From G965197405 sp965197405 (lineage in GTDB: Bacteria; Chloroflexota; Dehalococcoidia; Lucifugimonadales; JAGWBF01), in assembly GCA_965197405.1 (NCBI GenBank), contig OZ240206.1, positions 186,001 to 250,000 on the forward strand: DNA of 64,000 nt. The letters are read 5' to 3'. The position numbers and the translations under genes were made by a program. The notes beneath the pieces were generated by a model. That model was not told the DNA's origin. It did not search any database and was given only the letters and a program-made list of their open reading frames with translations. Positions within the stretch are counted from its first letter, which is position 1; every line of letters starts with the position of its first letter. Shown one piece after another: positions 51,632 to 61,244 of this stretch.

Positions 51632-52528
51632 TTAGCCGGTGTGCTCGCGGAAGAACTCGCCTATGCGGTCGATCGCCTGCTGCCCCTCCGGGAGAATAGG
51701 CGCAAAGAACTGCCAGACGTGAATCATATCGTCCCAGACCTCCAGGGTCACGTCAACGCCGGCCGCCTTGGCCCTCTCGACGAGGCCGGTCGAGTCGTCC
51801 AGGAGCACCTCGGCGGAGCCTACCTGGACGAGCAGTGGGGGCAGACCGGTCATGTCCGCGTAGATGGGCGATGCAAGGGGCGCTCGCGGGTCGCTGCTGC
51901 CAAGGTACATGCCCGCCATGAAGTGAATCATCTCCCGGGACCCGACGGGGTCTTCCTCGGCCTTGGTGATATAGGACTCTCCCAGGGCCTCCATGTCCAC
52001 CCAGGGCGAGATGCAGATTCCCGCCGCCGGCATCGGCTCTCCCAAGTACCTCAGGGCCACAAGGGCGGACACCACCAGGCCGCCTCCCGCCGAGTCTCCG
52101 GCGATGACGATTTTCTTGGGGTCAATGCCATTGGACAATAGCCAGCGATAGGCGGCTATCGAGTCCTCCACCGGGGCCGGGAAGGTGACTTCCGGGGCCA
52201 GCCTGTAGTCAATGCCCAGCACCCGCGCGCCCGACGCCCGCGACATTCGAGAGAGCATCTCGCGGTGAGTCCTCATGGAGCCGACGGCGTAGCCGCCGCC
52301 GTGGAGGTGGAACAATACGCGGTCCTTCGCCACTCCGGGGACGCTAATCCACTCGGCGGCCACGCCATTCGCACCGACACGCTCGCACACGACGTCGTCC
52401 GCCATAGGGAAGGAAAAGGTCTCTTCATACGCGGCCCGGACGTCGTCAATGGTCGGCAGCGATTGCGCCCGGTCCCCGAAGGACTTGAACATCTGTGCAG
52501 CCTTGTCAAGCTGCGCGCTTTTCGCCAT
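51632..52528 (-). CDS. HSL-family alpha/beta hydrolase (esterase) (2)
   Basis: 298 residues from ATG 52528 (MAKSAQLDKAAQMF), with AAGGAGG upstream; the longer frame to 52612 has no such site. It has FHLHGGGYAVGS, GDSAGGGLVVSALVALRYLGEP and DDMIHVWQFF. It is the middle gene of the tandem triplet, with clear similarity to both neighbours over its whole length. The active-site residues are intact, so it is not a decayed copy. Confidence 0.93.
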   Translation of the reverse strand: MAKSAQLDKAAQMFKSFGDRAQSLPTIDDVRAAYEETFSFPMADDVVCERVGANGVAAEWISVPGVAKDRVLFHLHGGGYAVGSMRTHREMLSRMSRASGARVLGIDYRLAPEVTFPAPVEDSIAAYRWLLSNGIDPKKIVIAGDSAGGGLVVSALVALRYLGEPMPAAGICISPWVDMEALGESYITKAEEDPVGSREMIHFMAGMYLGSSDPRAPLASPIYADMTGLPPLLVQVGSAEVLLDDSTGLVERAKAAGVDVTLEVWDDMIHVWQFFAPILPEGQQAIDRIGEFFREHTG

Positions 52529-52617
52529 CGTCGTCCTCCTTATAGCTTTCCGGATAGATTTCGATTTGCAAAGGCATGTCGTTGCCCTAGCGGGTAGGGC
52601 AGAAACATGCACCGGGT

Positions 52618-53517
52618 CTAGCTCGTATGCTTGCGGGCGAACTCTCCCATGCGGTCAATGGCCTGCTGTCCCTCGGGAAGGATGGGCGCGAAGACCTGCC
52701 AGATGTGGGGCATATCATCCCATACTTCCAGGGTCACATCAACCCCGGATGCCTTGGCCTTGTCGGAGAAGCTAATCGCGTCGTCGAGCAGTATCTCAGC
52801 CGTGCCTACCTGGACAAGGAGGGGGGGCAGCCCGTGCAGGTCGGCGTAGAAGGGGGATGCCAGGGGCGTTCCGGGGTCTCTCCCTCCAACGTAGGCCTGG
52901 GCCATGAGGTCCAGCATCTCCCGGCTCAAGATGGGGTCAATCTCGGCCTTGGTGGTTATGGACTCTCCGGTATGCTTGAGGTCCGTCCAGCCCGAGTGAG
53001 AGATGCCCGCCGCCGGCATCGGCTCTCCGGTATACCGCAGGGCCACGAGGGCGGCCACGGTCAGCCCGCCGCCCGCCGAGTCCCCTCCGATGACGATTTT
53101 CTTGGGGTCCGTGCCGTTGGCTAACAGCCAGCGGTAGGCGGCCACCGTATCCTGCACTGCGGCGGGGAAGGGGTTCTCCGGGGCCAGGCGATAGTCCAAG
53201 CCAAGCACACGCCCACCCGAGGCCTTCGATAGGCGGGAGAGGGTGGGGCGATGGGTCCGCATTGAGCCGATCATGTAGCCGCCGCCGTGGAGCCATATCA
53301 TAACCGGGTCGTCCGCAGCTCCGGGGGCGACAGCCCAGTCGGCGGGCACGCCGCCAGCGCCCACTCTCTCGTAGGTTGTGCCCTCCTCCGGTTGGAACTG
53401 GGACGTAAACTCCTCGTACGCCGCTCGGAAGTCCTCGACGTCGGCGAGGGTTTCAAATTTCTCCGTCAAGGACCTGAACATTTGCATTGCGGTATCAAGC
53501 TGTGGACTTGCCGCCAT
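52618..53517 (-). CDS. HSL-family alpha/beta hydrolase (esterase) (3)
   Basis: 299 residues from ATG 53517 (MAASPQLDTAMQMFRSL). AAGGAGG lies six bases upstream; the ATG two codons earlier would sit too close. Motifs are IWLHGGGYMIGS, GDSAGGGLTVAALVALRYTGEP and DDMPHIWQVF. It is the first gene of the triplet and so probably the promoter-proximal member. Three copies may broaden substrate range. Confidence 0.93.
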   Translation of the reverse strand: MAASPQLDTAMQMFRSLTEKFETLADVEDFRAAYEEFTSQFQPEEGTTYERVGAGGVPADWAVAPGAADDPVMIWLHGGGYMIGSMRTHRPTLSRLSKASGGRVLGLDYRLAPENPFPAAVQDTVAAYRWLLANGTDPKKIVIGGDSAGGGLTVAALVALRYTGEPMPAAGISHSGWTDLKHTGESITTKAEIDPILSREMLDLMAQAYVGGRDPGTPLASPFYADLHGLPPLLVQVGTAEILLDDAISFSDKAKASGVDVTLEVWDDMPHIWQVFAPILPEGQQAIDRMGEFARKHTS

Positions 53518-53589
53518 AATCATCCTCCTTGCGTCTTCTCGTTATTGAGTTAACCCATCCATGCTGCTATGCCGGCGGGGCCTTTCAAT

Positions 53590-53736
53590 TGTCACCCCGA
53601 GCGGAGCGAGGGGTCTAAAAGTCCTTTCTGTCTGTGCGTCGCACGTGTCTGCTCAGGCAGGCGCAGATAGGTTCCTCGGCATCGTTTTGCTCGCGAGGCA
53701 TTTTAGATTCTTCGTCGCTCCGCTCCTCAGAATGAC
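53590..53736. repeat. dispersed intergenic repeat, family A copy
   Basis: A palindrome from TGTCACCCCGAGCGGAGCGA to CGCTCCTCAGAATGACA, with an extra interior stretch (GTCGCACGTGTCTGCTCAGG). It fills the middle of the gap 53518-53836, in which no gene is seen. Confidence 0.75.
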
Positions 53737-53836
53737 ACGCGATGGGGGCCTGTATTCACCTAACACAGCGGATTAAACGCCCTTTGTCCTTCCGTGCTTG
53801 TGGAGTACGGGAAAGGGTGGCAGGGCGTGGCATCGG

Positions 53837-56800
53837 CTAATTATACCACAAACCCTGGTAAATCTTTACGCCCTCGTTCCGGTAGGCCACTCTGGCCAGC
53901 CCCCTGTCCACCATCGTGTCGAACTTCCCCAAGCCGTGGGCTGGATAGTAGGCCCGCTCCAGCTGGCCCACCACCACGTATTCCACCTCGTACAGTCTCA
54001 GCAGCTCCAGCGTGCGCTCCATATCCGGGACGGAGTACATCTCCCTGACAACGGATCTGCGACCCCTCACGGCGTAGTCGTACTTCATGCGCTGCTGAAT
54101 CTGGTGCCACGGCCAGCCGAGGACGGTGGGGAGGCCCGTGTAGTCGGCTATGCGAGTACTCCAGGTGTACTGGTCATTGTGGGCCTCAAGGACCACCGGG
54201 GAGCCTTCGACGTTGTCCTGGAGCCACCTTATCGCCCCCTCGTCCCAGCGAAACTCGATGGTGGGGCCTTCCCTTGTGTAGACCGCCGTCCTCATGTAGT
54301 CCGCCCCGTCCAGGGTCATTCTTCGGGTATCGAACCTGTCCGCAAGTCTGTCCCTGGTGCCCAGGATGGTATAGATGAAGCTGGAAGCGAGAAGGAGGGC
54401 CAGCAGGGCCAGCCATACCCCCCGGGCCAGGGACGCCCCCCTGAGCCATCTGAATCTGAGTAGCGAGCCTGGCATCCTCGAAAAATCGGGCCGTATACTT
54501 ATGGCGAAAACGCCCCTGGACGCCAGATACCACAGTATGTAGGCCGAGGACATGGCGAAGAGTACCCACACCGCTATGTAATACTTGAACAGGGTGTTCA
54601 TCCTGCCGATGTCGTCCTCCACCCTCACAAACTCCACGCCAATGCTGATAAGAAGGGCCAGGACGATGAAGACGAGGGGGACCACGGTGTAGGGAGCGCT
54701 CTCCTCTCTGCTGACAAGAACGCCCTTCACTGCCCAGAGGGCCGTCAGAAGGACCAGGACAAGGACCGCCGACGTCCAGTACCCGGCCGCAGCCAGGTAC
54801 GCGGCTATCAACACTCCGAGACCCCCAACTACCCAGGTCAGCATGTCCGGGAAGCCGGACCTGTCCTGAGCATCTCCAAGGGTAGGGCGGGCGAGGAAGC
54901 CGGCCAACCCCCTGAGCCGCCCCCTGGCGAGATAGAGAAGGAAGGTCAGCACCAGGAATAGAAACAACCCATGTATGCCCAGGTAGTTTTGTATGGGGGT
55001 CTGCCACTTGCTCACGTCTATGCCGGTGGGGAAGGGATGGTAGCTCGCATGGAAGGGCAGGAAGGCGAGGAAGCTCAGCGCCACCATGCTACCTGCCAGG
55101 GCCACAAACAGGCCCACCCTCTTCAGGGGCTTCCCATTCACCAGGTAAGCGCCCACCCCAATCAGCAGGACGGCCAGGAGCAGGTAGGTGGGGTAGTCCC
55201 AGCTGTTTATGGCCCACAGGGAGCCCACAGCCACCGCCAGCGCCGTCGTGACAAGAACGAGCCACCACCTATTGATCAACCCTCGCAGCCCCACCAGCAG
55301 GCTCAAGCCCAGACCAATTGCCAGCAGGGTGAAGGGTATGGCTATCAGATGGGCGTGAAGGTCGGCGAAGAGGAAGGTGAAGAAGGGGAACTCGGTGATG
55401 TGGTGGCCCAGCTCCGGGTCGGGATGTGCTTTGTCCGGCAGCCAGAAGGTGAGGGCGGAAGGGATAACGTCGTTGGATATGGGCAGCATCCGGCTGCTGC
55501 GCCAGAAGTCGAAGGCGGGAAAGGCCGAGTCTCCCACGGTGCTATTCCATGCCCCCTGCACAAGCTGAACTATCCCGTCCAGGTTGCCCATGACGGCCAC
55601 AAAGAGACCCGCCACAAGGCCGGCAATGACCGGCCCCCAGTATATGCCATGCCCCCATCGCCTCCAGCCACCGAAGACACTGAGGCCACCGGGGCGTCGA
55701 GGGGCGCTATCCTGGGGAGGTGGACGTGAGAAAACCTCCGCTCCGGTCTCGACAGACGGCTCTGCGGGGTCGGGGCGAGGGGTTGGAGCAAGACGGCGCA
55801 CCCCCGCCGTGAGGTTGTATACCAGGGAGTAAGCTCCCGTCACCGTCAGGGCGAACAGGAAGGGGACCGCCAGGTTGTAGGCCACCGAGGGTATAATGCC
55901 CATAGCCTTGATGGGCGTTGCCACCAGGAACTGTCCCCAGTAGTAGTAGTTCAAGTACCCTCCGGCGAACCAGGGGTCATAGGGGGGCATGTAGGTGGAG
56001 CGGAGGACGGCGTTGAGGTAGGCAAAGTCCATAGGCTTCTCTCCGCCTCTATATGGGTGCCACAGGTCGGGGTTAGCCACCCGTATAGCAACGAAGGCAA
56101 GGAAGGCCGCCAGAAAGACGGCCTCTCCTATCGCAATCAGCCGCCAATTGCTCTTGACGAACTCCTTGAACTCCCGCCACCTGGCTGCCAGCACCAGGGC
56201 CGAAAGGAAGGCCACCAAAAGGATGCCCACCAGCACCGAGGTACGCGAAAAGCCCACCCAGCCGAGGCTGGCGAGCAGCCAGGCTACGTAGGCCACGCCC
56301 AGCATTCCCAGGATACGCGCCAGGACTATCCCACGGTCCGGGAGGGGACGGAACAGGAAGGTGGCCAGTGGCAGCGCCGCCAGGTAGACCAGCTCCACGA
56401 CCAGGAGCCACGCCAGGACGGGGACACTATTGGTCCAGCTATCGCGCTTTATGACCTCAGACCAGGTTCCTCCCTGCCTCTGGTCAGCCTTTCGCTCCGA
56501 GTCCATCATCAGGCCCAGCTCGGGCGTCTCTGCCGGCAGTCCCCTGGTCAGCAGGCCGTTGAGCTCGGAGTGGGACAACCCCTCCACGTTCTTGAAGATG
56601 AGCACCTTCGGGTGGTCGTAGTCCATGACGTTCTCGTCGGCATAGCCCAGGTTCAGCGACACCGGCGCCGGCTTGAAGTCTCTCAGGGCTTCGGGTTCGG
56701 GGACCCCCGCACGGGTGAAGGTATCGTCCAGGAAGGCAACTCCAAGGAGCTGCGGGTAGGAGGTGAAAGCCTTCTCCAGCCTGTAGCCCAGCTTATCGGA

Positions 56801-58492
56801 GAAGAGCATCTGGTAGTAGTGGGAGCTCAAGGGATACCTCTCAGGAAGCCGTGCCACGCTCCCATAGGTGCGGTTGCTGTAGAACACCAGGTAATCGCCC
56901 TGGGAGAGGTCTCTGGCAATGGTCTCAATTTTGGCGAGGGTATCGCTCTCGTAGATGCGTATCTGTCGTACCTTATACCTGTAGATGTCCCGTATTCCCT
57001 CATCCCAATGGTTGTCGGTGATGATGGTGGAGTTTACGGGAACGTTCTCGTTTATCCACCGGGAGGCCTGTATCGCCGTATGAGGTCGGGTGTACACCCT
57101 CTCGAAGGAAAGGGCGTAGAAAGCGGTGGCCGCTACCACGAATACTATCACGCCTATGAGGGCGTGGGGAGCGTAGCTGGCGAGAAAACCCCTCACCCTC
57201 CCCATGCCGTCGCCCGCGGGCGGAGATGAAGTCAAAGGGGACGCACGGGAACGGGACGACCTGGCGCGGTCCAGCATCCAGATCAGCATCCCCGAACCCA
57301 TGACTACGAGGAAAGGCAGAATAGGGAAGATGTAGCGCAGGAACTTGACCTCGAAGATGCCCAGCATAAGGAAGTTGGGCACGACCCATGCAAGGAAAAG
57401 AAGCTCAGCCCGGCGGGCGGGGCTACCCCTGGTGACTTTGAGTATGGTGAACACGAGGCCACCCCAGGCTACGATACCCAGGGGAAGGCCCAGCGCCCAC
57501 AGGGAAGTCTGCTTCAGCTCGTACAGGAACGGGGTCGAGTCTATGTACTGGACGGTGAAGGGGACGGTCCCCGCCGTCCTGGCCATTCCCGCCTGCCAGG
57601 CGTTCTGGTCTATAAACTCGGCCAGGTCCAGCACGGCGTAAGGGGTGGTGACAACGAAGACGGCTACGGCTACGGCGGCACCCATAACAATATGCTTCAG
57701 GGTTACGGAGGCCTCCCGGTAGGATGGCATGGCCCATCTACTATCGCACCTGCCGTCGGCGGCGATGAACAGGCGAGAGCCGTAGGTCAGGACCAGCGGC
57801 AGGGCGAGGGGCAGGACGCTGACCTTTGGGGCCAGCGTAAGCCCGACGAACAGCCCCAGCAGCAGCGAGTCCCTGAGTCTCCGCCGCTCCATCACCTGGA
57901 GCATGAACCAGAAGGATGCCATCAAGAAGAAGACCAGAAGGGGCTCCGGCCTGTAGAAGTGGCTGTGCTGGATGTGGACCACAGCCAGGGCCACCAGGGA
58001 CGCCGCCAGCAGCCCGGCCCGTCTGTCATACATTCGCTTTCCCAGCAGGTACACCATGAACACTGTGCCCACGTCGGCCAGCGCCATGATGCTCCTGCCG
58101 GCATAGCTCATGGTTAGCAGCGAGCTGGCGTCCATGAAGGGCTCCAGCAAGAACCGGATACCCACAAGCAGGTATATAAGTATGCTCCCCAGGGGGAACC
58201 AGTGGGGGTTGAAGGGGCTTCTGTCGGCATCCAGGAAGGCGCCAAGGCCGGGCAGGCCGGCCTCCATGTCCGGGTGCTCCCGGACGCACTGGTCGTAGCC
58301 GGGGGCTTCGGCCAGCACGCGGTACATGCAGTCCGAGCGCATGTAGATGGACCGCTCGTCGGGATGGTAGCCGTGGCCCTGGTCCCAATCTATACCGTAA
58401 AGGCGCAATGCCAGGGCCACTGCAAGGATGAGGGGCAGCAGGGTGGCGGGGAAGCAAGCCCTGAAGCGGGCGCTGAGTCTAGGCCAGTCCAT
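53837..58492 (-). CDS. giant GT39-like glycosyltransferase fused to DUF2298 (YYY) domain
   Basis: The 1551-residue membrane protein has about 25 or more membrane segments. The first half is a GT39/PMT- or ArnT-like glycosyltransferase: RLYGIDWDQGHGYHPDERS near residue 30, with the acidic catalytic loop HPDE, and an extracytoplasmic loop domain at about 450-630. The second half (from about 750) is the DUF2298/Chlor_Arch_YYY domain, with YLNYYYWGQFLVA near residue 845. Lipid-linked sugar transfer outside the membrane is inferred. Fusions of these parts are known in Chloroflexi and archaea, but the length is notable. It is one uninterrupted frame. Confidence 0.87.
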   Translation of the reverse strand: MDWPRLSARFRACFPATLLPLILAVALALRLYGIDWDQGHGYHPDERSIYMRSDCMYRVLAEAPGYDQCVREHPDMEAGLPGLGAFLDADRSPFNPHWFPLGSILIYLLVGIRFLLEPFMDASSLLTMSYAGRSIMALADVGTVFMVYLLGKRMYDRRAGLLAASLVALAVVHIQHSHFYRPEPLLVFFLMASFWFMLQVMERRRLRDSLLLGLFVGLTLAPKVSVLPLALPLVLTYGSRLFIAADGRCDSRWAMPSYREASVTLKHIVMGAAVAVAVFVVTTPYAVLDLAEFIDQNAWQAGMARTAGTVPFTVQYIDSTPFLYELKQTSLWALGLPLGIVAWGGLVFTILKVTRGSPARRAELLFLAWVVPNFLMLGIFEVKFLRYIFPILPFLVVMGSGMLIWMLDRARSSRSRASPLTSSPPAGDGMGRVRGFLASYAPHALIGVIVFVVAATAFYALSFERVYTRPHTAIQASRWINENVPVNSTIITDNHWDEGIRDIYRYKVRQIRIYESDTLAKIETIARDLSQGDYLVFYSNRTYGSVARLPERYPLSSHYYQMLFSDKLGYRLEKAFTSYPQLLGVAFLDDTFTRAGVPEPEALRDFKPAPVSLNLGYADENVMDYDHPKVLIFKNVEGLSHSELNGLLTRGLPAETPELGLMMDSERKADQRQGGTWSEVIKRDSWTNSVPVLAWLLVVELVYLAALPLATFLFRPLPDRGIVLARILGMLGVAYVAWLLASLGWVGFSRTSVLVGILLVAFLSALVLAARWREFKEFVKSNWRLIAIGEAVFLAAFLAFVAIRVANPDLWHPYRGGEKPMDFAYLNAVLRSTYMPPYDPWFAGGYLNYYYWGQFLVATPIKAMGIIPSVAYNLAVPFLFALTVTGAYSLVYNLTAGVRRLAPTPRPDPAEPSVETGAEVFSRPPPQDSAPRRPGGLSVFGGWRRWGHGIYWGPVIAGLVAGLFVAVMGNLDGIVQLVQGAWNSTVGDSAFPAFDFWRSSRMLPISNDVIPSALTFWLPDKAHPDPELGHHITEFPFFTFLFADLHAHLIAIPFTLLAIGLGLSLLVGLRGLINRWWLVLVTTALAVAVGSLWAINSWDYPTYLLLAVLLIGVGAYLVNGKPLKRVGLFVALAGSMVALSFLAFLPFHASYHPFPTGIDVSKWQTPIQNYLGIHGLFLFLVLTFLLYLARGRLRGLAGFLARPTLGDAQDRSGFPDMLTWVVGGLGVLIAAYLAAAGYWTSAVLVLVLLTALWAVKGVLVSREESAPYTVVPLVFIVLALLISIGVEFVRVEDDIGRMNTLFKYYIAVWVLFAMSSAYILWYLASRGVFAISIRPDFSRMPGSLLRFRWLRGASLARGVWLALLALLLASSFIYTILGTRDRLADRFDTRRMTLDGADYMRTAVYTREGPTIEFRWDEGAIRWLQDNVEGSPVVLEAHNDQYTWSTRIADYTGLPTVLGWPWHQIQQRMKYDYAVRGRRSVVREMYSVPDMERTLELLRLYEVEYVVVGQLERAYYPAHGLGKFDTMVDRGLARVAYRNEGVKIYQGLWYN

Positions 58493-58502
58493 TCATACCC
58501 TC

Positions 58503-58695
58503 GGAATCGCTATGGCCTTGTGAAGGCCACGTAAGAGAATGAAAATGGCGGGCAGCTTCCACAGCGTCACTCCCTTGCTCTCGCAGGGGCAGGCTCTGCG
58601 AAAGCAGGAGTCCAGAAGCCTGGGCGGTGGATACCTGCTTTCGCGGGTATGACGAAGGGTATTTGCATGGTAAAGGCAGGTGAGTATTCTCATGG
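58503..58695. repeat. dispersed repeat, family B copy
   Basis: The element starts TATGGCCTTGTGAAGGCCACG, has ATGAAAATGGC, then hairpins around CTTGCTCTCGCAGGGGCAGG and CCTGCTTTCGCGGGTATGAC, and ends GTATTTGCATGG. The gap 58493-58848 holds only this and the gap terminator. Confidence 0.75.
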
Positions 58696-58770
58696 CAATG
58701 AGTAAGAGGGAGTACCGACGTAGCTATTCTAACAACCCAATATACGACGGTAAACGGAAAAAGGGTTGAT

Positions 58771-58811
58771 AAAAAGCCGGAGGGAAGACGCTTAGAGCAG
58801 CGCCTTCCCTC
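58771..58811 (-). terminator. Rho-independent terminator of gap
   Basis: Read on the minus strand, GAGGGAAGGCGC and GCGTCTTCCCTC (58800-58811 and 58780-58791) pair over 12 bp with one G-T, loop TGCTCTAA, followed by CGGCTTTTTATC. The T-tract is the complement of 58771-58775. It is 38 bp past the gap stop. Confidence 0.85.
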
Positions 58812-58848
58812 ACTGAACAGAACCAAGCAGAAACTATAGCCCCCGGCT

Positions 58849-59862
58849 TTACAGACCTTTGTCCGCCATGAACGCGCACAGGTCGGCGGTGCGGCAGGAG
58901 TAGCCCCACTCGTTGTCGTACCAGCCCAGGACTTTCACCATGTCCCCTTCCATGACTATGGTGGAGGGGGCGTCGAGAATGCAGCTATGGGGGTTGCCCT
59001 TGAAGTCGGAGCTGACCAGCGGCTCGTCGCAGTACTGGAGGATTCCCTTCAAAGGACCCCCGGCAGCCTCCTTGAAAGCCGCGTTGACGTCCTCCACCGT
59101 GACCTCCCTGGAGAGGGTCGCCACAAAGTCGGTCACAGAGACCGTTGCGGTGGGGACGCGAAAGGCTATGCCGTGCAGCTTGCCGTTAAGCTCGGGCAGG
59201 ACGCGGCCCACCGCCCTCGCGGCGCCCGTGCTGGTGGGGATGATGTTGGTGGCCGCAGCCCTGGCGCGTCGCAGGTCATCGTGGACCTGGTCGAGTATCT
59301 TCTGGTCGTTTGTGTAAGCATGGACGGTTGACATGAGGCCATGCCGGACCCCGAAGGAGTCGTGGAGCACCTTGACCATCGGCGCGAAGCAATTCGTGGT
59401 GCAGGAGGCGTTGGAGATTATGCTATGCTGGGCTGGGTCGTACCGCTGGTCATTCACCCCCAGCACGACGGTTATATCCTCATTCCGGGCGGGGGCGGAT
59501 ATTATGACCTTCTTGGCCCCCCCTTTGATGTGGGCCGCCGCCTTTTCAGCATCGGTGAAGATGCCGGTGGATTCCACCACCAGCTCCACTCCCATCTCGG
59601 CCCAGGGGATGCTCGCGGGGTCTCTCTCGGAGAAGACCCGGACCTCCTTGCCCTCGATGACCAGAGTGCCGTTCCTCGCCTCCACCGTGCCGGGATAGAT
59701 GCCGTAGTTCGTGTCGTACTTGAACAGATGGGCGTTGGTCCTGGCGTCGGCCAGGTCGTTGACCGCCGCCACCTCCAGCTTCTGGGGATACGATTCCATT
59801 ATCGCCCGGGTCACCTGGCGGCCTATCCTGCCGAAGCCGTTCACGCCTATCCGCGTTGCCAC
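58849..59862 (-). CDS. gap: glyceraldehyde-3-phosphate dehydrogenase, type I
   Basis: The 337-residue glycolytic enzyme has an NAD-binding start RIGVNGFGRIGRQV, the active-site SNASCTTNC with catalytic C154, and the C-terminal WYDNEWGYSCR. It starts at GTG 59862 with AGGGGGTGA upstream. Lengths and motifs are standard. It follows eno on the same strand after 83 bp containing a family C repeat, and ends at a strong terminator, so eno and gap may form one transcription unit. Confidence 0.97.
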   Translation of the reverse strand: MATRIGVNGFGRIGRQVTRAIMESYPQKLEVAAVNDLADARTNAHLFKYDTNYGIYPGTVEARNGTLVIEGKEVRVFSERDPASIPWAEMGVELVVESTGIFTDAEKAAAHIKGGAKKVIISAPARNEDITVVLGVNDQRYDPAQHSIISNASCTTNCFAPMVKVLHDSFGVRHGLMSTVHAYTNDQKILDQVHDDLRRARAAATNIIPTSTGAARAVGRVLPELNGKLHGIAFRVPTATVSVTDFVATLSREVTVEDVNAAFKEAAGGPLKGILQYCDEPLVSSDFKGNPHSCILDAPSTIVMEGDMVKVLGWYDNEWGYSCRTADLCAFMADKGL

Positions 59863-59881
59863 GATTCACCCCCTGCTACTA

Positions 59882-59928
59882 TGATTCTGATACCCCTCAT
59901 CCCAGCCTTCTCCCACAAGGGGAGAAGG
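59882..59928. repeat. dispersed repeat, family C copy 2
   Basis: The hairpin CTTCTCCCACAAGGGGAGAAG, preceded by CCCCTCATCCCAGC, lies between eno and gap. It matches the second module of the 15.2 kb element. Confidence 0.65.
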
Positions 59929-59945
59929 GGCTTTGCAAACACCCT

Positions 59946-61244
59946 CTACGATTTCTTCACATGCCCGTAAGTTTCCTGGCCGGCATACCGGGCCGCTCCA
60001 CCCAACTCCTCCTCGATTCTCAGCAGGCGATTATACTTGGCGAGCCGCTCGGAGCGACAGGGAGCGCCAGTCTTTATCTGCCGGGTGTCCCAGGCTACCG
60101 CGAGATCGGCGATGGTGCTATCCTCCGTCTCTCCGGAGCGGTGGCTCATCACAGCGCCCCAGCCGGCCTCTCTGGTCATAGAGACGGCCTCGAGGGTTTC
60201 CGTGAGCGTGCCTATCTGGTTGGGCTTTATCAGCACTGCGTTGCTGGCCGCAAGCCGGACGCCCCTGGATATGCGCTGGGTGTTGGTAGTATAGAAGTCG
60301 TCGCCCACAAGCTGGATTTTATCACCCAAACGATCAACCAGGGCCTGCCATCCCTCCCAATCATCCTCTGCCAGCCCATCTTCAATGCTCAGGACGGGGT
60401 ACTTCTCGATCCAATCGGCGTAGAAGCCGATTAGCTCCTGGGAGGTGAGGGTCGCGCCTTCCCTGGCCAGCCGGTAAGCGCCGTCTTGAAAAAGCTCCGA
60501 AGCCGCCGCGTCCAGGGCTATGAAGCAGTCCTCCCCAGGCCTGTAACCCGCTCGCTCTATCGCGGCGACGACCATCTCCAGGGCATCCGTATTGGAAGGT
60601 AGAGACGGGGCGAAGCCCCCTTCATCTCCCACCGTGGAGCTGAGACCCCTTTCCTGAAGGAGCCCTTTCAGGGCATGGTAGACCTCCACCCCGGCCCGGA
60701 GGGCTTGGGCGAAGGAGGCGACTTTCAGGGGGACCACCATGAACTCCTGGAAGTCGGTGGAGTTGCTGGCGTGCCTTCCGCCGTTGAGGATGTTGAACAT
60801 GGGCACGGGCAGGGTATAGCCGTTCCTAGAGTCCAGGTAGCGGTACAGTGACACCCCTTTGGAGGCGGACGCGGCGCGGGCCACCGCCAGGGATACGGCC
60901 AGGATGGCGTTGGCCCCCAGCCGGGACTTATCGGGAGTACCGTCCATCTCTATCAACAGCCGGTCAATCTGTGGCTGGTCAAAGGGAGACATGCCCTTCA
61001 GGGCAGGGGCGAGCGTCCGGCGAATGTTGGCCACGGCGGTCAGGACGCCCATCCCTCCGAAGCGACTGTCATCGCGGTCCCTTAGCTCCAGGGCTTCATA
61101 TCTGCCGGTGCTGGCCCCCGAAGGGACCATCGCCAGCCCCGAAGAGCCGTCGGAGAGGCGCACCTCGGCTTCCACGGTAGGATTGCCCCGGGAATCCATG
61201 ACCTCTCTGGCGTGGATATTCTCAATTGTAGCCCTGAGCGCCAC
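59946..61244 (-). CDS. eno: enolase (phosphopyruvate hydratase)
   Basis: The 432-residue protein interconverts 2-phosphoglycerate and phosphoenolpyruvate. It has the N-terminal REVMDSRGNPTVEAEV, the Mg-binding SIEDGLAEDD near residue 282, VGDDFYTTN near 308 and LIKPNQIGTLTET near 332. The start GTG 61244 overlaps the stop of the upstream PaREP1 gene by one base (TAGTG), so translation is coupled. Placing eno behind PaREP1 genes is unusual. Confidence 0.97.
   Translation of the reverse strand: MALRATIENIHAREVMDSRGNPTVEAEVRLSDGSSGLAMVPSGASTGRYEALELRDRDDSRFGGMGVLTAVANIRRTLAPALKGMSPFDQPQIDRLLIEMDGTPDKSRLGANAILAVSLAVARAASASKGVSLYRYLDSRNGYTLPVPMFNILNGGRHASNSTDFQEFMVVPLKVASFAQALRAGVEVYHALKGLLQERGLSSTVGDEGGFAPSLPSNTDALEMVVAAIERAGYRPGEDCFIALDAAASELFQDGAYRLAREGATLTSQELIGFYADWIEKYPVLSIEDGLAEDDWEGWQALVDRLGDKIQLVGDDFYTTNTQRISRGVRLAASNAVLIKPNQIGTLTETLEAVSMTREAGWGAVMSHRSGETEDSTIADLAVAWDTRQIKTGAPCRSERLAKYNRLLRIEEELGGAARYAGQETYGHVKKS

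Noticed and set aside
53590..53736. Possible CRISPR-like spacing of intergenic repeats
   Set aside because: The repeats are dispersed, palindromic and kilobases apart, with no regular spacers and no cas genes.
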